Origin: an uncultured Lachnospiraceae bacterium
GTDB lineage: Bacteria > Bacillota > Clostridia > Lachnospirales > Lachnospiraceae
Direction: 5' to 3'
NCBI GenBank assembly: GCA_902784025.1
Contig: CACZTF010000117.1
Coordinates: 1 to 6,532, forward strand
DNA length: 6,532 nt
A program made the translations under genes and the position numbers. Under the pieces are notes generated by a model. That model saw only the letters and a program-made list of their open reading frames with translations. It was not told the DNA's origin and did no database searches. Shown piece by piece: positions 4,697-6,532 of this stretch (position 1 is the first letter of the stretch; every line of letters starts with the position of its first letter).

Positions 4697-6532
4697 ATGG
4701 GTAGATGGTCAAAAGCCTTACGACCGTACTGGCTAATGATTCTGGTTATAATGGGTCTTTTGTTCATTCAGGCAATGTGCGATCTGATCCTTCCTGATTA
4801 TACTTCGAAAATAATCGATACGGGAATCCAGGCATACGGCATAGAATATACAGTTCCACAAAAGATAACTGAAAAAGAATATAAAACTGCCGAAATGTTT
4901 ATGGATGATAACGAAAAAAAAATATGGGAAGAAGCCTATGTTTTAAAAGACGGTAATTATGAAATTGCTGATAACGATCCTCTGACAATAAGTGATCTTG
5001 ATGATAAGTTGTCTTTGTCTCTGATACTAAACAGCCAGCTTTCACAAGTGACGGAAGAATCGTTTAGTCAGTTTGTCGAAGAGCTAGAAGGAAACAATGA
5101 TACATCAGGAACAGTTTTAACGCCTGAATCTCTTGGTATAACACAGTTTCCGGCAGATTTAAGACCGGCTTTTTTACAGATGATCGATTCATCAGCCCCT
5201 GATGCTCTGGAACAGATAAAAGAAAAGATGGAAGCCCGGATAGAAATAATGGGGGGAGAAAACATACGTAAAAGCATGGGCGCCATCTATGCTAAAAACA
5301 TGGAAGAACTGGCCGGGGTGGATATAACTGCAAAACAGCAGGCTTATCTATGGAGCACAGGTGGTATGATGATCCTTATAGCAGTTATAATGGCCGCTGC
5401 TATGATAATAGTTTCACTGTTGGCATCTAAAGTCGGGGCAAAAGTGGGACGGGATCTGCGCGAGAAGATATACGGCAACATAATGCGGTTTTCTAATGCA
5501 GAGATAGAAAAATTTTCCAGTGCGTCTTTGATAACACGTACAACCAATGATATCCAGCAGATACAGATGACTACTGTTCTGGCATTACGTATCATGTTGT
5601 TCTCGCCTATATTGGCCATAGGCGGTGTTATTCGTGTTGCCAGTACAGGTGCAGATATGTGGTGGGTGATAGGACTTGCTATCCTTTGCATTATATGTAT
5701 CATCATTTTCCTGTTCACACTTGTAATGCCCAAGTTTAAGATAGTTCAGAAGACAGTGGATAATGTGAACCGTATTACCAGAGAGATCATCACAGGTCTC
5801 CCTGTTATACGGGCGTTTGGAACAGAAAAAAAAGAGGAAAAACGTTTTGCCGAAGCAAGCTATGATCTGTATAAAGTTCAGTTGTTTATAAATAAGGCGA
5901 TCTCATTTATGCTTCCCGCATTCATGTTTATCATGTTTGGGCTGAGTGCTCTCATAATATGGGTCGGATCCCAGAGGATAGATGCCGGTGTTATGAGGGT
6001 AGGTCAGATGACTGCATTTATACAATATTCCATGCAGATCATCATGTCGTTTGTAATGCTTACGGTAATGGCTGTAATGGTTCCCAGGGCAGCGGTAGCG
6101 GCCAATCGTGTCGATGAAGTAATAAACACGGAAAGCTCGGTAAGAAATAAAGACAATCCCAAAAAACTTGTTGATGTAAAAGGTAACATCGAATTTAAAG
6201 ATGTCAGTTTTGCATACCCCGGCGCAGATGAAAATGTTATAGAGGGTATTTCATTTAAAGCCTCTGCAGGAAAAACAACAGCAATAATAGGTTCGACCGG
6301 TTGCGGTAAAACTACCGTAGCACAATTGATACCACGACTGTATGATGTGACCTCGGGGAGTATAACAATTGACGGAACGGATCTAAGAGAACTGGAAAAA
6401 GATGATCTGAGAAAACATATAGGATATGTTCCCCAGAAAAGAATTCTTTTTTCCGGTACCATTCATTCAAACATAGCTTACGGAAATGAAAATGCTACGG
6501 ATGAAGAGATCAGGGAGGCTGCCCGTATAGCA
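4697..6532 (+). CDS. ABC exporter half-transporter, fused membrane and ATPase domains (3' end outside window)
   Basis: The frame is open for 612 codons to the window edge, a type IV (LmrA/MsbA-like) exporter of the cytoplasmic membrane. Helices: TM1 about 11-32, TM2 218-243, TM3 299-317, TM4 321-345, TM5 401-424 and TM6 438-462. The TREIITGLPVIRAFGTEKKE segment, typical of exporter cytoplasmic loops, lies between TM4 and TM5. The ATPase begins near 497, with A-loop Tyr507, Walker A GSTGCGKTT (532-540, Lys538) and Q-loop Gln580. The signature motif, Walker B and H-loop lie beyond the edge, so it cannot be judged whether this subunit is catalytically complete. Between TM1 and TM2 is an acidic, mostly hydrophilic stretch of about 170 residues (45-215), far longer than the short loop usual at this place. 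Firmicute relatives often pair with a second ABC gene as drug or peptide exporters; the substrate is unknown. Confidence 0.93.
   Translation, partial: MGRWSKALRPYWLMILVIMGLLFIQAMCDLILPDYTSKIIDTGIQAYGIEYTVPQKITEKEYKTAEMFMDDNEKKIWEEAYVLKDGNYEIADNDPLTISDLDDKLSLSLILNSQLSQVTEESFSQFVEELEGNNDTSGTVLTPESLGITQFPADLRPAFLQMIDSSAPDALEQIKEKMEARIEIMGGENIRKSMGAIYAKNMEELAGVDITAKQQAYLWSTGGMMILIAVIMAAAMIIVSLLASKVGAKVGRDLREKIYGNIMRFSNAEIEKFSSASLITRTTNDIQQIQMTTVLALRIMLFSPILAIGGVIRVASTGADMWWVIGLAILCIICIIIFLFTLVMPKFKIVQKTVDNVNRITREIITGLPVIRAFGTEKKEEKRFAEASYDLYKVQLFINKAISFMLPAFMFIMFGLSALIIWVGSQRIDAGVMRVGQMTAFIQYSMQIIMSFVMLTVMAVMVPRAAVAANRVDEVINTESSVRNKDNPKKLVDVKGNIEFKDVSFAYPGADENVIEGISFKASAGKTTAIIGSTGCGKTTVAQLIPRLYDVTSGSITIDGTDLRELEKDDLRKHIGYVPQKRILFSGTIHSNIAYGNENATDEEIREAARIA

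Noticed and set aside
5344..6462. Long minus-strand open frames opposite the ABC exporter (5344-5733, 6004-6462)
   Set aside because: They are shadows of the strongly motif-supported plus-strand gene, have no family motifs and no ribosome sites; the same holds for minus-strand frames opposite metH, arcC and the nitroreductase.

Overview
The window looks like the chromosome of an anaerobic Firmicute, most likely a Clostridia/Lachnospiraceae-type bacterium. It is AT-rich, uses ATA (Ile) and AGA (Arg) heavily, has strong AGGAGG-type ribosome sites, and its proteins fit that group. This placement is inferred from style and gene content, not from a marker gene.

Left part (1-4558): four genes run in the same direction with gaps of 27-38 bp and end at one clear rho-independent terminator, so they probably form one operon. 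In order they are: the 3' end of a RACo/RamA-type corrinoid reductive activator (ASKHA ATPase, DUF4445 family); a cobalamin-dependent methionine synthase with homocysteine, pterin and B12 modules but no AdoMet reactivation domain; a complete carbamate kinase; and a small nitroreductase-family flavoprotein. The first two make functional sense together. A methionine synthase that cannot reactivate itself needs an outside system to re-reduce oxidised Co(II), and RACo-type proteins do this for other corrinoid proteins. The roles of the carbamate kinase and nitroreductase in the operon are not evident; no arginine deiminase or ornithine carbamoyltransferase gene is present here.

Middle (4511-4696): this 186-bp intergenic region is densely structured. 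It holds the operon terminator, a near-consensus extended -10 sigma-A promoter, a perfect 9-9-9 inverted repeat over the -35 and spacer, a 7-4-7 dyad at the predicted transcription start, and a terminator-like hairpin with a U-rich tail in the 5' leader. Together these suggest tightly controlled transcription of the next gene.

Right part (4697-6532): the first 612 codons of a type IV ABC exporter half-transporter (fused membrane domain and ATPase), cut by the window edge after the Q-loop. It has an unusually long extracytoplasmic segment of roughly 170 residues between the first two membrane helices. In Firmicutes such genes usually occur as tandem pairs making heterodimeric drug or peptide exporters; any partner would lie beyond the window.

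No tRNA, rRNA, CRISPR array, insertion sequence or phage feature was seen.
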